From Chytridium lagenaria (lineage: Eukaryota > Chytridiomycota > Chytridiomycetes > Chytridiales > Chytridiaceae), in the NCBI GenBank assembly GCA_025449115.1, contig JAHLKC010000045.1:186001-250000 (forward strand): DNA of 64,000 nucleotides, given 5' to 3'. The translations under genes and the position numbers were made by a program. Below the pieces are notes generated by a model. That model did not search any database, had not been told where the DNA came from, and was given only the letters and a program-made list of their open reading frames with translations. This document shows positions 1 to 11,547 of this stretch, one piece after another (the stretch's first letter is position 1; every line of letters starts with the position of its first letter).

Positions 1-253
1 AAGATCCCATTGATGGCAGATATTTCCAAATCCTGGAAAGTATAATGCAAACATAAAAGAGATATGGTTAGGCAAAAAAAATAAGCGAAGGGACGAAAAG
101 AGAAAACAGAAGCAGCTGATGACGAAAAGAAAAACAACATGGTGCATTCGTACCTCAATAAAAAAGAATCTTTTGAGGACCAGAGCCATGGATTTCGTAA
201 TAGAGGTTCACGGGTTCCGAGCCATGGTTCTCGGCAACCACAGTGTGAGGCAT
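1..253 (-). CDS. alpha/beta hydrolase, N-terminal fragment (partial, cut by left edge)
   Basis: Exon 1 runs from the ATG at 253 down to 154, an intron with GT/AG ends occupies 153-33, and exon 2 begins at 32 and leaves the window. The first exon reads MPHTVVAENH, then VNLYYEIHGSGPQKILF; the second starts FGNICHQWDL. In alpha/beta hydrolases the first beta strand has the form K-(I/V)-L-F-I-x-G-(F/L)-G followed by a His/Trp-Asp block, and both halves fit when the splice phase (one base plus two) is used. An oddity is an in-frame TGA at 157-155, exactly where the family has the residue before the oxyanion Gly. Either the base call is wrong or the copy is dead. The catalytic Ser, Asp and His lie outside the window, so substrate cannot be guessed. 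The family call is reasonable from the short match but rests on about 45 residues. Confidence 0.5.
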
Positions 254-2554
254 GGTGGCTTGCTGAGAGAGATGATGTTTACTCGGAGGATCCCGGAGGC
301 ACGAGCGACAAGGCCTGATAGGGAAGCGAGGGCAAAGAGGTGTTTTGATGCTAGTGTTTTTTTCTTTTGTTAATGGTTGGATGAGGTCTGAGTTGTTTAT
401 CAAGGAGAAATATGTTGGTAAGCTTGATGGAACAGAAAGCTATAATAACTGCAATGTAGAAGCTTTTGGCGGAGGAGGTGGATGGAATTTGCAGCTGTCC
501 CTTTTAGCCACAATGTGAATGCTGAAAAGTCCTTGTCTATTCATCGTGAAATTCGCCTGTGCCTCCTTTCCCCTGCTTCCGAAGATAAATGCATTATGGG
601 CAACCTCACTACACTTCCCACGGTATCAACATCCGGAGCATCATCTCTCATAGAACACTCACTTGAAATCTGCTATGGTATGTAGAAATGAAGGAGGTAG
701 CAGGAGAGTTTTTGAGGTTTGTGCAGAGGAGTGTGAGGGGAGATAAAAGAGGTTGAGTATGTTCAAAAGATAAGGAAAAACAATCTGCTACAGGATGCGT
801 CGGGATTGTGGCAAAATGCATTTACAACCCCCTCCTTTAACCTATATACTATCATGTGGGTTACCGCACAGTCACGAGGAGGTTGAAACCAAAATAGATT
901 TTTGGAATTACGAAGATAAAACGACATGCTCCTCTTTGTAGTGGCACATTCAGGGCAAAGTTGAAAAAAGGTGGTTTGCTTGATGGCGTCATCGTGGTAT
1001 AAATTTGATAATATCGTGAGGAATGGAGTATGCAATGGATGGAGAGAAAAGAAGGTGAAGAATGAATAGAGGGAATATGGGAATATCATAGAAAATGAAA
1101 TGAACAGATGACGGAGGAATGGAGGATGTGAGGTCTTTTTACCTTTTCATATGAAAAGAGAACATAAACGGAGTGGTGGAGTGGAGTGGAGTGGAGTGGG
1201 CAAGTAAAGAAGAGGAAAAAAGGGTATCCTCTAACACCTTTACGCAAACAACAACAGCCATGTAATAAAGATAGGAAGCAATGTGTCATTCCCCTCTCCT
1301 TCCATTATTTCTGATTCCATTGTTTACTGTTTGCCAACTACATCATCCCGTTCTCATCCTTTTCACGGACATACCTTGGGCTAATCAATGAACGAACAAA
1401 TTCACATGGAAAAAATTGTGACAAGAAGCCTTTGCTGGATATATTTATTTTTGGAAGGAGGTTTCAACCAATCTGACAACCCAGCACTCTGTGGTTTCAC
1501 CAGTGATAAATACTTTTTTTTGTAAATATTCTTCATATCTACATGACCGCCCTCATCTGTTCCCTCTAGGTAGTTCACTCAAGACGCCTTCGCTCAAAAT
1601 CAGTGCTTTAATAATAGATAGGTAGAATGCCGTGTCTAGAATAGTGAACAAGTTGTTCAACAACAACCTTCCCCCGTAAATGCACAAGAGAAAAGTTTTT
1701 AATGACAGATAGACACTAGCAAAGGCACCACGCATCGCAAGAGGTGCTGGATGACGGCCTCAACAAAATGTTAGAAAAGAAAAGGTCCATCATCAATGAA
1801 TGATTCATCACCATCACCATCATTCATCCAACCATTGGGTTCATCCCCTTTAGGCAGGCAAGGTAATAGATATTCTTAAAGTAACACACGTCTGTTCATC
1901 CATTAATTAATTTTTAATACATAATTATTGGACAACAGGTATTATTTAAATTTTAATTATTATTAAATATATTTTCCTCCCTCTCTTCCTCCTCTCTTGT
2001 TGCTATATACCTCCACTATTAATACTATTATGCTTCCACCAACAAGAATTTTCTCCGATCTATTAATATTATTATTATTGTTATTATATTTATTTTATTA
2101 ATACTATATAGTCAAAAATATAATTATAAATGCATTTTAATATAGAAATAAGAGGAGGAAGAAGCAAAGAAGAGAAAAAAAATAATTAATAAAGTTGGAA
2201 AAAAAAAAAAAAAAAAAAAAAAAGAAAAAGAAAAGAGAAATGAGAAAAAAAAAACAAAATGTCTTTTATCCAAAAACCGACCTTCAATTTCTCCGTTTTG
2301 TAATTAGTTGGTCTTTGGCAACCCATCAATCACCTCGCTGTCGCTGACGGTGCTTTGCTACTTCCTCTAGAACTTCACTCTTCAACGTCATCGAGAGTGC
2401 GCGATTTGTAATTCCGTCCTGTCCTATTCTATCCCATCCCATCCCATCACATCCTCTCTCTTCCTGCTCGTGTTTGAATTCAAAAGTGAGGAGAGAGTCT
2501 TTGTGTGTTGAACTGCTAGTTACAGTGTTGCTTCTCGCTTTCGTTTGACCCATC
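254..2554. other. intergenic region with AT-rich core
   Basis: I see no supportable gene in these 2.3 kb. ORFs up to about 108 codons exist on both strands but have no recognisable domain, no helical pattern and no convincing splice sites. From about 1880 to 2280 the sequence is strongly AT-rich with runs of ATT/TTA, then purine-rich, ending in a homopolymer A tract. The last 250 bases before the Tup1-like start are pyrimidine-rich and may hold its promoter and 5' leader. Confidence 0.6.
2199..2223. repeat. poly(A) homopolymer, 25 nt
   Basis: An uninterrupted run of 25 A followed by A/G-rich sequence. It sits about 330 nt upstream of the Tup1-like start codon. It may be a promoter poly(dA:dT) element or simply low-complexity sequence; length is likely imprecise given the homopolymer errors elsewhere. 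Confidence 0.9.
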
Positions 2555-2885
2555 ATGTACCAAAACCATCGCGGGCAGCCTGGTCCTCAACCTCCTCCAG
2601 GTCCCCAACAGCACGGTCACCCCATCCAACACGCGCAGGGACCTCCTCCCCCTCCTCGCAGCATCCGCACCAACACCATCCCCAGCACCACCAACAACAT
2701 GCTCACCCCAGCACCATCAACACCAACATCCAGCTCACCATCAGCACCAGCACATGCCAGGAGGTGTGCCTCCTCACCATCCCTACCAGGGTCCTCCTCC
2801 TGGCCCTCCTCCTGGAGTGGGCGGTGGTGGACCTCCTGGACTCCCTCCCCCTCCGTCGCAGCAGATGGTTCCCCCTCCTACTCCA

Positions 2886-2917
<32 letters not shown>

Positions 2918-3646
2918 GCAGCCTCCTCCCTCCCATGGCCCTCCTCCTCCTCCTGGAGCTGGTGGTTCCGCAGGGGCACCTCCCACCCCAATTCCTTCAT
3001 CGAATGCCCCATTGTCGCAAGCACCCCCACCATCACAACCTGGAGGAGGCCCACCTCCCGGACCTGGCGCCCCACCCCCTGTATTGACGCGACTCCCGGA
3101 TATCGTGGATGCACTAAGGCAGGAGGTGGAAACAGTCACTCACGATCTTGGCGTTTACAAGCTGCAAAGAGATGAGTTTGAACAGAAACGTAAGTCTTTT
3201 TTATAATATCCCTCCATTTTTCTCTTCTTGTTTGGTTTGTCTTGCTTCGCCGTATGAAATTCGAGGATGCCGTAGTTGTTTTCGGATTTCAACGCGTGGT
3301 GTTGAGGGGTTTGAGAGCAAGGTCACCCTCAATGTCGCTTTTTTGAATTCCTTCTCTTTTCTTTTGTCCTTTCATCTCTAGAAATTTTCTGATTGGCTCA
3401 ATTTGTCAAATTGCCTTTTTTGGATTTCAACAAAAAACCAACTGTCCATTCGGACATAACAACACTGCATACGCGCGTTCCCTGTATTTAGTCTCTCTTC
3501 AAATCAACGAACTTGCAGCTATGCAGCAATGCGTCATGGAGATTGAACAGATGCAGAGAAGGAACGAGCAGCAGTATCAGGATGAGATTATGCGCCTACG
3601 GAAGGAGATCGAGGCTAGGGATGCCGCTGCTGCTGCTCATTATGGC

Positions 3647-3681
<35 letters not shown>

Positions 3682-3684
3682 ACA

Positions 3685-3715
<31 letters not shown>

Positions 3716-4440
3716 CCGCCTCCTGGACAGCAGCACGGTGGACGACACCCGGATCCGTCTGTTCCACCGCCTGTGTTGCCGTCACCTGCGCCAGGGGGTG
3801 GAGGGGCTTTTGGAAATTTAATGAGCGGTGGACCACCCAACGGTTCGTTTTTGCTTTTACCTTTGCTCTTTTCTTAGCGTACATGCTTTTCGTGTTTTGT
3901 TTATCTTTTTTTTAAATGCGATTATTCCGTTGGCATGACCGTCTGATCAATATTAGATCATCCAGGATATAACCAGGCACAAGGTGACCCCCAACACCCT
4001 TCAAAGCGGATGCGTGGAGAGGATGGTGCTATTGTTCGCGAAAGCCCCATAAGTGGACACCCTAATGCTAATTATGGACCGGGAGGTGGTTACCGCGAGC
4101 CGCCCTTGACTCCTGGCACCGCCTTTTCTCAGGGTCTGCCGCACCAGCCGAAAACAGAGCCTCCTCATCATGACCCTTATCGTCAAGTAAGTAGACTTGA
4201 GCGTGGTTCTGATTTTTGTTTCGTTTTTTTTTTTCTTTTTGTTCTAATGTCTTGTTCAAGTATGCTCATCCTTCGGCTCAGTATGCACATTCCCCGGCGC
4301 TAGGAGCAGGCTCCGCAAACCAATCCCCACCCGATAGCAGACATCGAATGCCTCAACACCTCGCCCCGAACTCTACCCCTCCGCAACCACATTATGCTCA
4401 ACCCGGAGCTCCTGGTGGCCAACCCCTCCCGCCTCAACAA

Positions 4441-4472
<32 letters not shown>

Positions 4473-6908
4473 ACAACAGCAACAACAACAACAACAGCAA
4501 CAACAGCAACCTTACCCGCCGTCTCACCCCTCCTCCATGCACCACCCGACCCCACCCCCCGCCCAGCAAACAGGCGGTCCACCGCCGCAACATGGCCCTC
4601 CTACCATGGTCAACCACCCCACCCATATCCCGGTGGTCCACCTCCCATGCAACCTTCTCAACCCATGCATCCGGGTCCACCCCCGCATCATCATCCATCG
4701 CATCATCATCATCCTCAGGGTGGTCCACAGCAGGGTGCGCCGCAAGCTCCTCAGGGGCCCCACAGGGTGCTCCTCAGGGTGCTCCTCAGGGACCTGGCCC
4801 GCAGGGACCTGCACCACCGCCACTGCAACCGCAGTTGGCGACGGGGATCTGTGATCATTTGGCGGATGTTGAGGGACATGGATGGAGAACGGAGACGAAG
4901 GAGTGGGCGACCATTGGGAATCCATGGAGTTATTCGTCGATGGCTGGGGCGAGGTTTAAGTTGGATCAGGTGCATGCGTTGGATCATAGGAGGTTGGTTT
5001 TTTTTCTAAATTGGTTTTAGTACCATCTCACTGTGTATTTCTCATGGGAATTTTTTATTTTAACTCGTCTTTATTTTCACTTGGTATTCTTTGTCTACTG
5101 GAATGTTTGCTCACTTAATCCCTCTACTTTTAGCGTGGTGTGTTGCGTCCGGTTCTCCCCTGATGGCCGCTACCTCGCGACTGGCAGCAATAAGAAAGCT
5201 CAAGTCTTCGATACCTGGACCGGCCAATGCCTTCACCTCCTCGAAACTTCCCAAGATGACTACCACCACCCCGACGGTCCTAAATCGGAAGAAATGGCAG
5301 GGGCCGATCTGTATGTCCGTTCCGTCTGTTTCTCCCCCGATAGCTGGTCCCTCGCCACTGGCGCCGAGGACCGTGTTGTCCGCATCTACCACCTCTCGCC
5401 GACGTCCCCTAAATCCGAAGCCAAGACGCCAATAGTGCAGACTCGACCGAGGGTGGTGCTGAGAGGTCATGGACAGGATATTTATAGCTTGGATTGGAGT
5501 CGGGATGGGCGGTTTATTGTGAGTGGAGTGGGGATCGGACGGTGAGGATTTGGGATGCGGAGAGTGGACGGGAGTTGATGGTGCTTGATAATGAGGAGGA
5601 TAAGTGGGAGGTGGGGTGCCGATGGCGCAGCAGGATGCTGGGGCTGGAGTGACGAGTGTTGCAGTTAGTCCAGTGGATCCGTGTGTGATTACGGTGAGTT
5701 TAATATTTGTATTTTCGTTTATTTCTGTGTTTCTGGGTGGGATATTGTTTTGTAAACGCCAAAATGGTTTGTAAACGCCTTTGTGGAAAGGTGCAGCGTT
5801 TTGGGATTTGAGGTTGGTGTTGTATCTTGGGACGCCTTTACGCTTGATACGCATATGGCTTGTTGAGTACTAAAGCTTTTTCTATCAGGGATCGCTCGAT
5901 ATATGTTATCCGGTTATGGGATATCCGGACGGGTCAGCTCCTTGAAAGGTTCACGGGCCACACCAATTCTGTCTACTCTGTCTCTTTCTTCCCCGACGGC
6001 CGCTCCATTGTCTCTGGCTCCCTCGACAAGACTCTCAAAGTCTGGGACCTTTCCCCTGCCACCATTTCCGTTCTCAAACCTCCCCCTCGCGAAGGTACCG
6101 GGGCTATCACTACAGGGATCTGTCGCCACACCTTTGCCGGTCACAAGGATTTCGTCTTATCCGTGTCAGCCGCGACGTTTGGGTCCCGGTCTGGTTGGAT
6201 TCACGATAACCGTTCCAACGGGTCTACCTCCAACGGTATTGATCCACGCTCTCTGAAATTGAGTGGGTCGTTGCTGGATCCAAGGACCGCACCGTCACGT
6301 TCTGGGACGCGCGAGCACCACCTAACGTTCAATCTTCAGCGAATGGGGCACCCCCTGAGCCGCATTTGATGCCGGTTGTTATGATGTTGCAGGGACACAA
6401 GAACAGTGTTATCAGTGTGGCGCTCGCTCCGAACAATGGGGTTTTCGCCACGGGCAGTGGAGATAAGATGGTGTGTATCTGGAAAATCTCACCTGTTGAT
6501 CTCAGAGCTGCACCTGCGCAACCGACTTCGCAACAGCAACCCGCTGCTGCGTCGACGGTTGTAACGCCAACAGTGCAGACTGCAACTGTCAGGACTCAGC
6601 AACATCCGTCCGTGGCGTCTCCTTTGCAGAGTGTCGCGACTACACAGGCAGGGGCCCCACCTCCGCCTACCCCGACACCGTCCCAACAACCACCTATTCA
6701 ACCTCCTCCTGTGACGCCGGCGCCACCAGCGACGCAGACTCCTATGCCTGTTGCGCCGCAGAGTGCACCGGCGGTGGTGGCGGGATCCGCGCCCCCGGTT
6801 GTGACGACGGCGCCGACAGCGGTGGGGGCGAATGAGGGTGGGGTGTCGCCTTCTGCGAATGGGGGGGAGGGAGCGCCGCCGGCACCGGCGAGTAATGGGA
6901 CTGCTTGA
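2555..6908 (+). CDS. TUP1: Tup1-like WD40 transcriptional co-repressor with polyQ tracts
   Basis: General co-repressor acting in the nucleus, normally in complex with Ssn6/Cyc8. The N-terminus is Pro/Gln/His-rich. The conserved Tup1 tetramerisation helix follows ([20 protein letters not shown] at about 3094-3153; continued at 3519 with [12 protein letters not shown]). Three polyQ tracts interrupt it. The C-terminal half is a WD40 propeller starting at 5134 ([17 protein letters not shown]), with [73 protein letters not shown] and [16 protein letters not shown] low-complexity Pro/Ala tail ends at TGA 6906-6908; this tail is unusual for the family. Introns with consistent phase: 3190-3518, 3843-3956, 4187-4260, 4993-5133; a further one at about 5694-5888. 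At least seven frame breaks occur, most being one missing base (near 2650, 2710, 4620, 4770, 5540, 5620, 6200). Because the WD40 blades are intact apart from these, I treat the gene as functional. Confidence 0.93.
2886..2921 (+). repeat. CAG/CAA repeat coding 12 Gln
   Basis: Twelve in-frame CAG/CAA codons in exon 1 of the Tup1-like gene, flanked by proline-rich sequence and just upstream of the tetramerisation helix. Confidence 0.9.
3647..3715 (+). repeat. CAG/CAA repeat coding 23 Gln
   Basis: Twenty-three consecutive Gln codons (mixed CAG and CAA) in exon 2 of the Tup1-like gene, directly after the conserved coiled-coil helix. Mixed codons make slippage less likely than a pure CAG run. Confidence 0.9.
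4435..4509 (+). repeat. CAA/CAG repeat coding 25 Gln
   Basis: Twenty-five consecutive Gln codons in exon 4 of the Tup1-like gene, between Pro-rich stretches in the linker that separates the tetramerisation domain from the WD40 propeller. Confidence 0.9.
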
Positions 6909-7794
6909 TTTGCCTCTTTTCTAAATGCCTGACTTGTTTTTTTTTAAGGATGTTTGCACACTTTTTTTTTTTGCGTGCCTGTTGCTGTCCTCTTCCTTTT
7001 TTTTTTTGTGGATATGTCTTTCTGATTTTTTCTTCCCCTTTCTCTTGTTTTTGTTTTCTTTGTTTTTGGTTTTGTTGTTTTTTCTTTTCTGTTTGCTTTC
7101 TCCTTTTTTTTTGTTCCGTTTGAGAGCTTTGGGGGTTCTCTTGCCCTTTTGTTTATCTTTTTTTTTCGTTTTCTCTTCTGTTTTTTGCAGGGTTTTTCTT
7201 GGGCGGGAAACTGAGGGGAGTTTTCTGGAGGGGAGGGACGGGTGTTGTGATTTTTGTTATAAATGGGATATTATTATGACGTAAAACTTTTTTTTTTGAG
7301 TGTGGTTTGCAGTTTGGTTTAAAGCTTGTTGTGGACGTTGTTGGATATACCTGTGTCGGTTTGATTTCTTGACGCGTCCGTCGACTTTCAGGTTTGTAAC
7401 GTTGTCTTGGAAGTCAGAGTTTTTTACGCGTATTCTTCAATGTTGTGGACAGTTAGGTGATAAGAATAATGGGAGATGCGTCGTTGATAAGATGCTGGGT
7501 GCTATTGTGAATGCAAGTGTTTTGAGGGTTTACAAGAAATGTGTAAAACAAGACAGGAGTGCGTGTTGAATTTTTGGAAGGTCCTTTGAAGCGAAATGGT
7601 TTTTGTTGGACGATGAAAGCACTTGTGGGTATACGGGATTGAAGAGACAAGGTGTATTTATCTTTTTGACCAAAAAAAGAGTTTTGAGAGAACAGAAAGA
7701 GGATGTTTGAGAGAAAAAAGAACCGAGATGGAAGTAAGCAACAAAAAAAAGGAAAAAAGAAAAACAAAAACAAAAACAAAAACAGCATTCAAAA
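6909..7794. other. convergent intergenic region, T-rich 3' flank
   Basis: Between the 3' ends of the Tup1-like gene (+) and the F-box-like gene (-). From 6930 to about 7190 the + strand is extremely T-rich, with many T8-T10 runs, and 7660-7800 is A-rich. ORFs here are Phe/Leu/Ser low-complexity artefacts of those tracts. No gene is supported. Confidence 0.6.
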
Positions 7795-9680
7795 TCAAAC
7801 ACATTGAATCTCCCTAACGAGTCCAGTAATCTCCTCATTCACCATCACCTCAGCCCTCTCCATCGCCTTCCTCGCCACACCCTCACTGATCCCACATTTC
7901 GCAATCACAGTCTTGACAGCCTCCACGTTCCCAGCATCCACAGCAACAACAAGGTGTTCCTCTTTCACCCAATTTATAAAACTCGGGTGCGCCAGCATCA
8001 GCGCCACAATGTCTGGACGCGTTGAGGCGGCGATGGTGAGGAGTTGGGCGATGGGGAGGTCAGCTGTTGGGGGTGGGCGGGAAAATGGGTTGAGACGGGG
8101 AGGACGGATGTTGAGAAGCAAGGGGAGGGTTGTGGAGGTTATGGAGGGGAGAAGGGTGTGGAGGATTTGGGTGAGGGTTGTGAGGTCCGTTTCTTTTGGA
8201 GGGGAGGAAGCGGGGAGGAAAGGGTTTTTCGGAGGTTTGGTGGAGGGTTCTTTGAGGACGGTGAAGATGGTGAGGAGGTCGGAGGATGTGATGGGGTGGG
8301 GAGGGTGGTGAGGAGCCAGAGGGTTCGGTGGATAGGGGAGAGGATGGGGGATTCGGGAAAGTTGAATGTGCCGAATATTTTGGTTGAGAAGGATTGGAGG
8401 TGAGTCCAGGATTCGAATGTTGGGTGATGGATGAATTTAAGGGTGAAGGCGAGGTCTTCTTGGGTGGTTTTCGTAAACAGATCTTTATCGGCGAGGACGA
8501 GGAAATCGGAATGAGGGTGGGAGAGGAGGAGATCAAGGGTAGGGAAATGGCGGTTCGTGAGAGCTGTTTTGATCAAGGAATGGTCTTTTGAGAAAGGGTT
8601 GAAGGAGGGGAGTTGGAGCATGCGGCCTAGGAAGTAGGTGTTGTCGAGAGACCGCGATACAACCATGTCGGTGATGGTGTTCCAGTGTAATGAGGTGGAT
8701 GGGTCGGCTTTCACGAGATGGGCGACGGCGAGGAGCATGGTACCCAGACGATTGTCGTCAAGGGATGATTGCTCAGCGAGAACCTTTTCGATGAACGCGA
8801 TACCATATGATTTGGGTAAAGTTGGGTCGAAGAAGGGGCTTGAGTCCCACATGTTGGTGAAGAGGAAGGAGATGATGGCGTCTCGACCGATCATCTTTTC
8901 ACCAATGACCCAGAAGAGTGGTTTGAGTTGATTGATCCCGTTTGTCAAGACCTCCACGTCCAGGCCTTGTAAAGGATGTTGAATGAGAACCTTGAGAGCA
9001 TTAACGGATCGGTGGACCTTTGAATACGTAGGCGGGCAATGAGAGCTCACGAATTCCACAATGGCCTTTAAGATTATGTGATTGCCTTGATCTCCATCCA
9101 ATGTCAAGGTGGAAGGGGGCACCGTGATCGTCTCCTCTAAGATCAACCGAGCAGTCTCTTTTACATCCCAGGCGATGACCTTCTTGAGCAAACCAGCAAG
9201 GTACTCTTTCATGATCATCCGGTCATTGCCTTGGAGCAGTTTACCTAGGAACTGAGAGACGGCGGTGGGAACGAAATGCAGTATATGGCTTTCAACAAGC
9301 CATGACATTGCGGATGGGGTCGTGAAGACTTTGTCACCGTTATGCATGATGTATCGCTTCACGGCGTCTTCCCTTTCTTCCATCAAACCGTCTGCCGTGT
9401 CAACGGGGGGTGTCTTTAGTTCGAAAGGGAGGCCAAAGACTTTCCAGTATGCTGCGAGGAAGATGGGAGGAGCATTGTAGATGTTGTCAACGTGTGGGTT
9501 CAAAGCTATGGATTTGACAACGAAAGCGTAGGAGGTTGTAAAATTCCAGGTTGAGCGGAAGTGGGTGGAGAGGTGAGAGAGGATTGAGACGTTGAGAGCG
9601 GGGAGGTGAAGGGCAATTCGTTCTCCGAGCTCAATGGGGATGTCGGCCAGCATAAGAGGTGTCATCGTGGTGGAAGTCAT
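7795..9680 (-). CDS. F-box-like protein with helical (ankyrin-type) repeats
   Basis: One long exon starting at ATG 9680-9678 (MTSTTMTPLMLADIPIELGE). Residues 10-45 resemble an F-box (DIPIELGERIALHL...LSHLSTHFRSTW), which would recruit a protein to an SCF ubiquitin ligase through Skp1. The remainder is a series of short helical units such as HFPTLDLLLSHPHSDFL and ARLILEETI, and at the C-terminus VALMLAHPSFINWV and NVEAVKTVIAKCG, which resemble diverged ankyrin repeats. Such F-box/ankyrin proteins are expanded in chytrids (family knowledge). The reading frame changes once at about 8291-8298, in a run of four G on the + strand; inserting one base there joins the 500-residue upstream frame to the C-terminal frame ending at 7795. 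No intron is needed. Target unknown. Confidence 0.75.
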
Positions 9681-10195
9681 GGTGATGAGGATCTTGTGGA
9701 GGGATGACGATCACGATGAGGGTTTAAATCGTAAAGGAGTATTTGATGGGGTTTGGTGAGGTTTATGCATTTAGATTTCATGGATTTAGCAGGGTGTGAA
9801 GGCGACGGTGAATGGGATGGCCACAATGGCCGTGTCATGGTATTTTTTTGGTAAAGTTTGAATTTGATGGGTTTTTTTACCCATTTCCTTAAAATTTAAG
9901 GAAGATGTCAAGTTAACCATTGCTGTCAGTCACGTCTTGTGCGGCATTTCACGTTATTCGAAGTTTCACGATTTTTTATCTTCTTCGTACTTTAACACCT
10001 GCAAGATCACTACTTGAGTCGTTAGAAATACCTACGAATTTACTGTGATCGTGAATAGATGGATATATTATCATGTGTTGAAGTCATTGACCTGAATGAG
10101 TTGCTGGACATACGACGGGTTTGGAGTCATGTATTCTGACGACAAGGGCTCTCATTATTATTAAATTATTCACATCACCTCACTTTACAGCGAAC
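9681..10195. other. intergenic region
   Basis: Lies between the start of the F-box-like repeat gene and the 3' end of the next minus-strand gene, so it should carry the promoter of the former and the terminator of the latter. No ORF, repeat or RNA gene is supportable here. Confidence 0.5.
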
Positions 10196-11161
10196 TTAGC
10201 CATCCTCTTCATCCTCCTCTTCATCCTCCTCTCCCTCATCCTCTTCATCAACCCAAGATCCTTCCGACCCTTCATCCTCACCAGCCTCCCCGTCCCAAGA
10301 CCCGTCGCCGTCATCATGCATCCATCTGTATGCTTCCTGGCCATACTCTTCATCATCCACATCGTCACCAAGGTCCGAACCAGGGCCTTCCAAATACACC
10401 ATCCCACCATCAGGGATACCAGGCTCATGTGGAAAAAGTCGCTTCCGGTTCCGATGCGGAACTTTGCCCTCCGCATGATAGTCTTCCCCCATCACCATCT
10501 TCTCAAACTCGCTCTCGAACCCGAAATCACAGGCCAAGAATACATGAAACTTCTTTAATCCTTTACCCCGTAACGGAATGAGCCGTTTTGCAACAGCCCG
10601 GTAAGCTCTCCGCACAGCACGTAGCTGATGCAAGTCATCCCCAATGTGCTCTACAAAGTCAAGGTGACAGCGTCCAGCGTCCAGAGAGAGATGAAGACGA
10701 GGCAAGTCTAAATGTTCCGATATGAATTCGATAAACTCGGGAAGCTCTTCAAGAAGATCTTCAGGGCTTGGAAACTGATCAACGTATAAAGCATCGTCAA
10801 AGTTTAGAAGCCGGACGTCGAGATTACGGATTAAGCGAAGAAGTGGTGTTTTTACGAAAAGCTCAAGAAAAGCAAGGGATTCATTGAGATGGCCGGAAAG
10901 AATGATGCGGTTGTGAAGAAAGAAGACTGTGAGGGCTTCTTCACGGATTTGATGGGATACAGCGAGAAGAGCAGTTGGAAAATTGATGCGTTGGTCATAT
11001 CGCAAGAGTTCGCCGTTTTCGATCACCGCACCGGGTTGGAACGAAAGAGGGGCGACTAGATCTGTTTGACGAAAGATCTCGAGACGGATGTGACGAGGGA
11101 GGGTGAGGAGGGAGAGGGCTTCAGTGTCGTTAGGCTGGTCTGCCTCGTTTGATATCTTCAT
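10196..11161 (-). CDS. F-box-like protein with acidic tail
   Basis: A single uninterrupted 321-codon frame from ATG 11161-11159. The N-terminus (LLTLPRHIRLEIFRQTDL at residues 19-36, ALLAVSHQIREEALTVFF at about 65-82) matches the F-box-like/2EXR pattern common in filamentous fungi: a leucine-rich helix, then a conserved 'ALLxVSxQIRxEA' helix. The middle is a mixed region without a motif I recognise. The C-terminal 60 residues are almost only Asp, Glu and Gly (EEDEGEEDEEEDEEDG). A substrate-recruiting or chromatin role is possible, but no function can be assigned. It is one of few genes here without a frame break. Confidence 0.75.
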   Translation of the reverse strand: MKISNEADQPNDTEALSLLTLPRHIRLEIFRQTDLVAPLSFQPGAVIENGELLRYDQRINFPTALLAVSHQIREEALTVFFLHNRIILSGHLNESLAFLELFVKTPLLRLIRNLDVRLLNFDDALYVDQFPSPEDLLEELPEFIEFISEHLDLPRLHLSLDAGRCHLDFVEHIGDDLHQLRAVRRAYRAVAKRLIPLRGKGLKKFHVFLACDFGFESEFEKMVMGEDYHAEGKVPHRNRKRLFPHEPGIPDGGMVYLEGPGSDLGDDVDDEEYGQEAYRWMHDDGDGSWDGEAGEDEGSEGSWVDEEDEGEEDEEEDEEDG

Positions 11162-11547
11162 GGTTTTATCATCTACACATACAACGATTGATGAGGTTTG
11201 GGCTGGAGACTGGAATATGTTGGGTGGCGTTTATCTGTATCAAAGTGGGCTGTTCTGTTCACACATGGCTTCGGACCTTGAAAGTGTCTTTAGCAAAAAT
11301 AGGTAAAAAAAAAAGCCGAAAAGATGAATGGCGTTCAAGAATTCAAGATGCGTTTCATTTTTCGCATTTTCTCTGTAGACACTGGTGACTGGACAGTGGG
11401 CGGCGAGATTATACCTCAATAGCAATGTCTTTTTGAATTGTATTAAAAAGAATACTTACTATGGAGCAAAGTCAAAAAGTTAATAAACAGGCCGGGCATT
11501 GAGGGTGTCTCTTTATTCATCAACTCTCACGCCTCACATCTCGTGTG
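11162..11547. other. divergent intergenic region
   Basis: A 386-bp gap between the divergent starts of the acidic-tail F-box-like gene (-) and the secreted deaminase-like gene (+). It presumably holds both promoters. No TATA box or clear element stands out. Confidence 0.5.

Noticed and set aside
2783..3139. Gly/Pro/Cys-rich minus-strand frame of 118 codons
   Set aside because: It is the mirror of the Pro/Gln-rich Tup1 N-terminus and has a poly-Cys run from the CAG repeat.
3615..3884. Minus-strand Ala/Val or Cys-rich frames opposite the polyQ tracts
   Set aside because: Reverse complements of CAG/CAA repeats always give poly-Cys, poly-Ala/Val or poly-Leu frames. The + strand carries the conserved Tup1 helix.
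6905..7284. Phe/Leu/Cys-rich frames resembling membrane proteins
   Set aside because: They result from the T-rich 3' flank of the Tup1-like gene, with no conserved residues or topology.
8400..8420. GGATTCGAA resembling a tRNA T-loop
   Set aside because: It lies inside the coding frame of the F-box-like protein and no acceptor or anticodon stem can be built around it. No tRNA or rRNA was found elsewhere.
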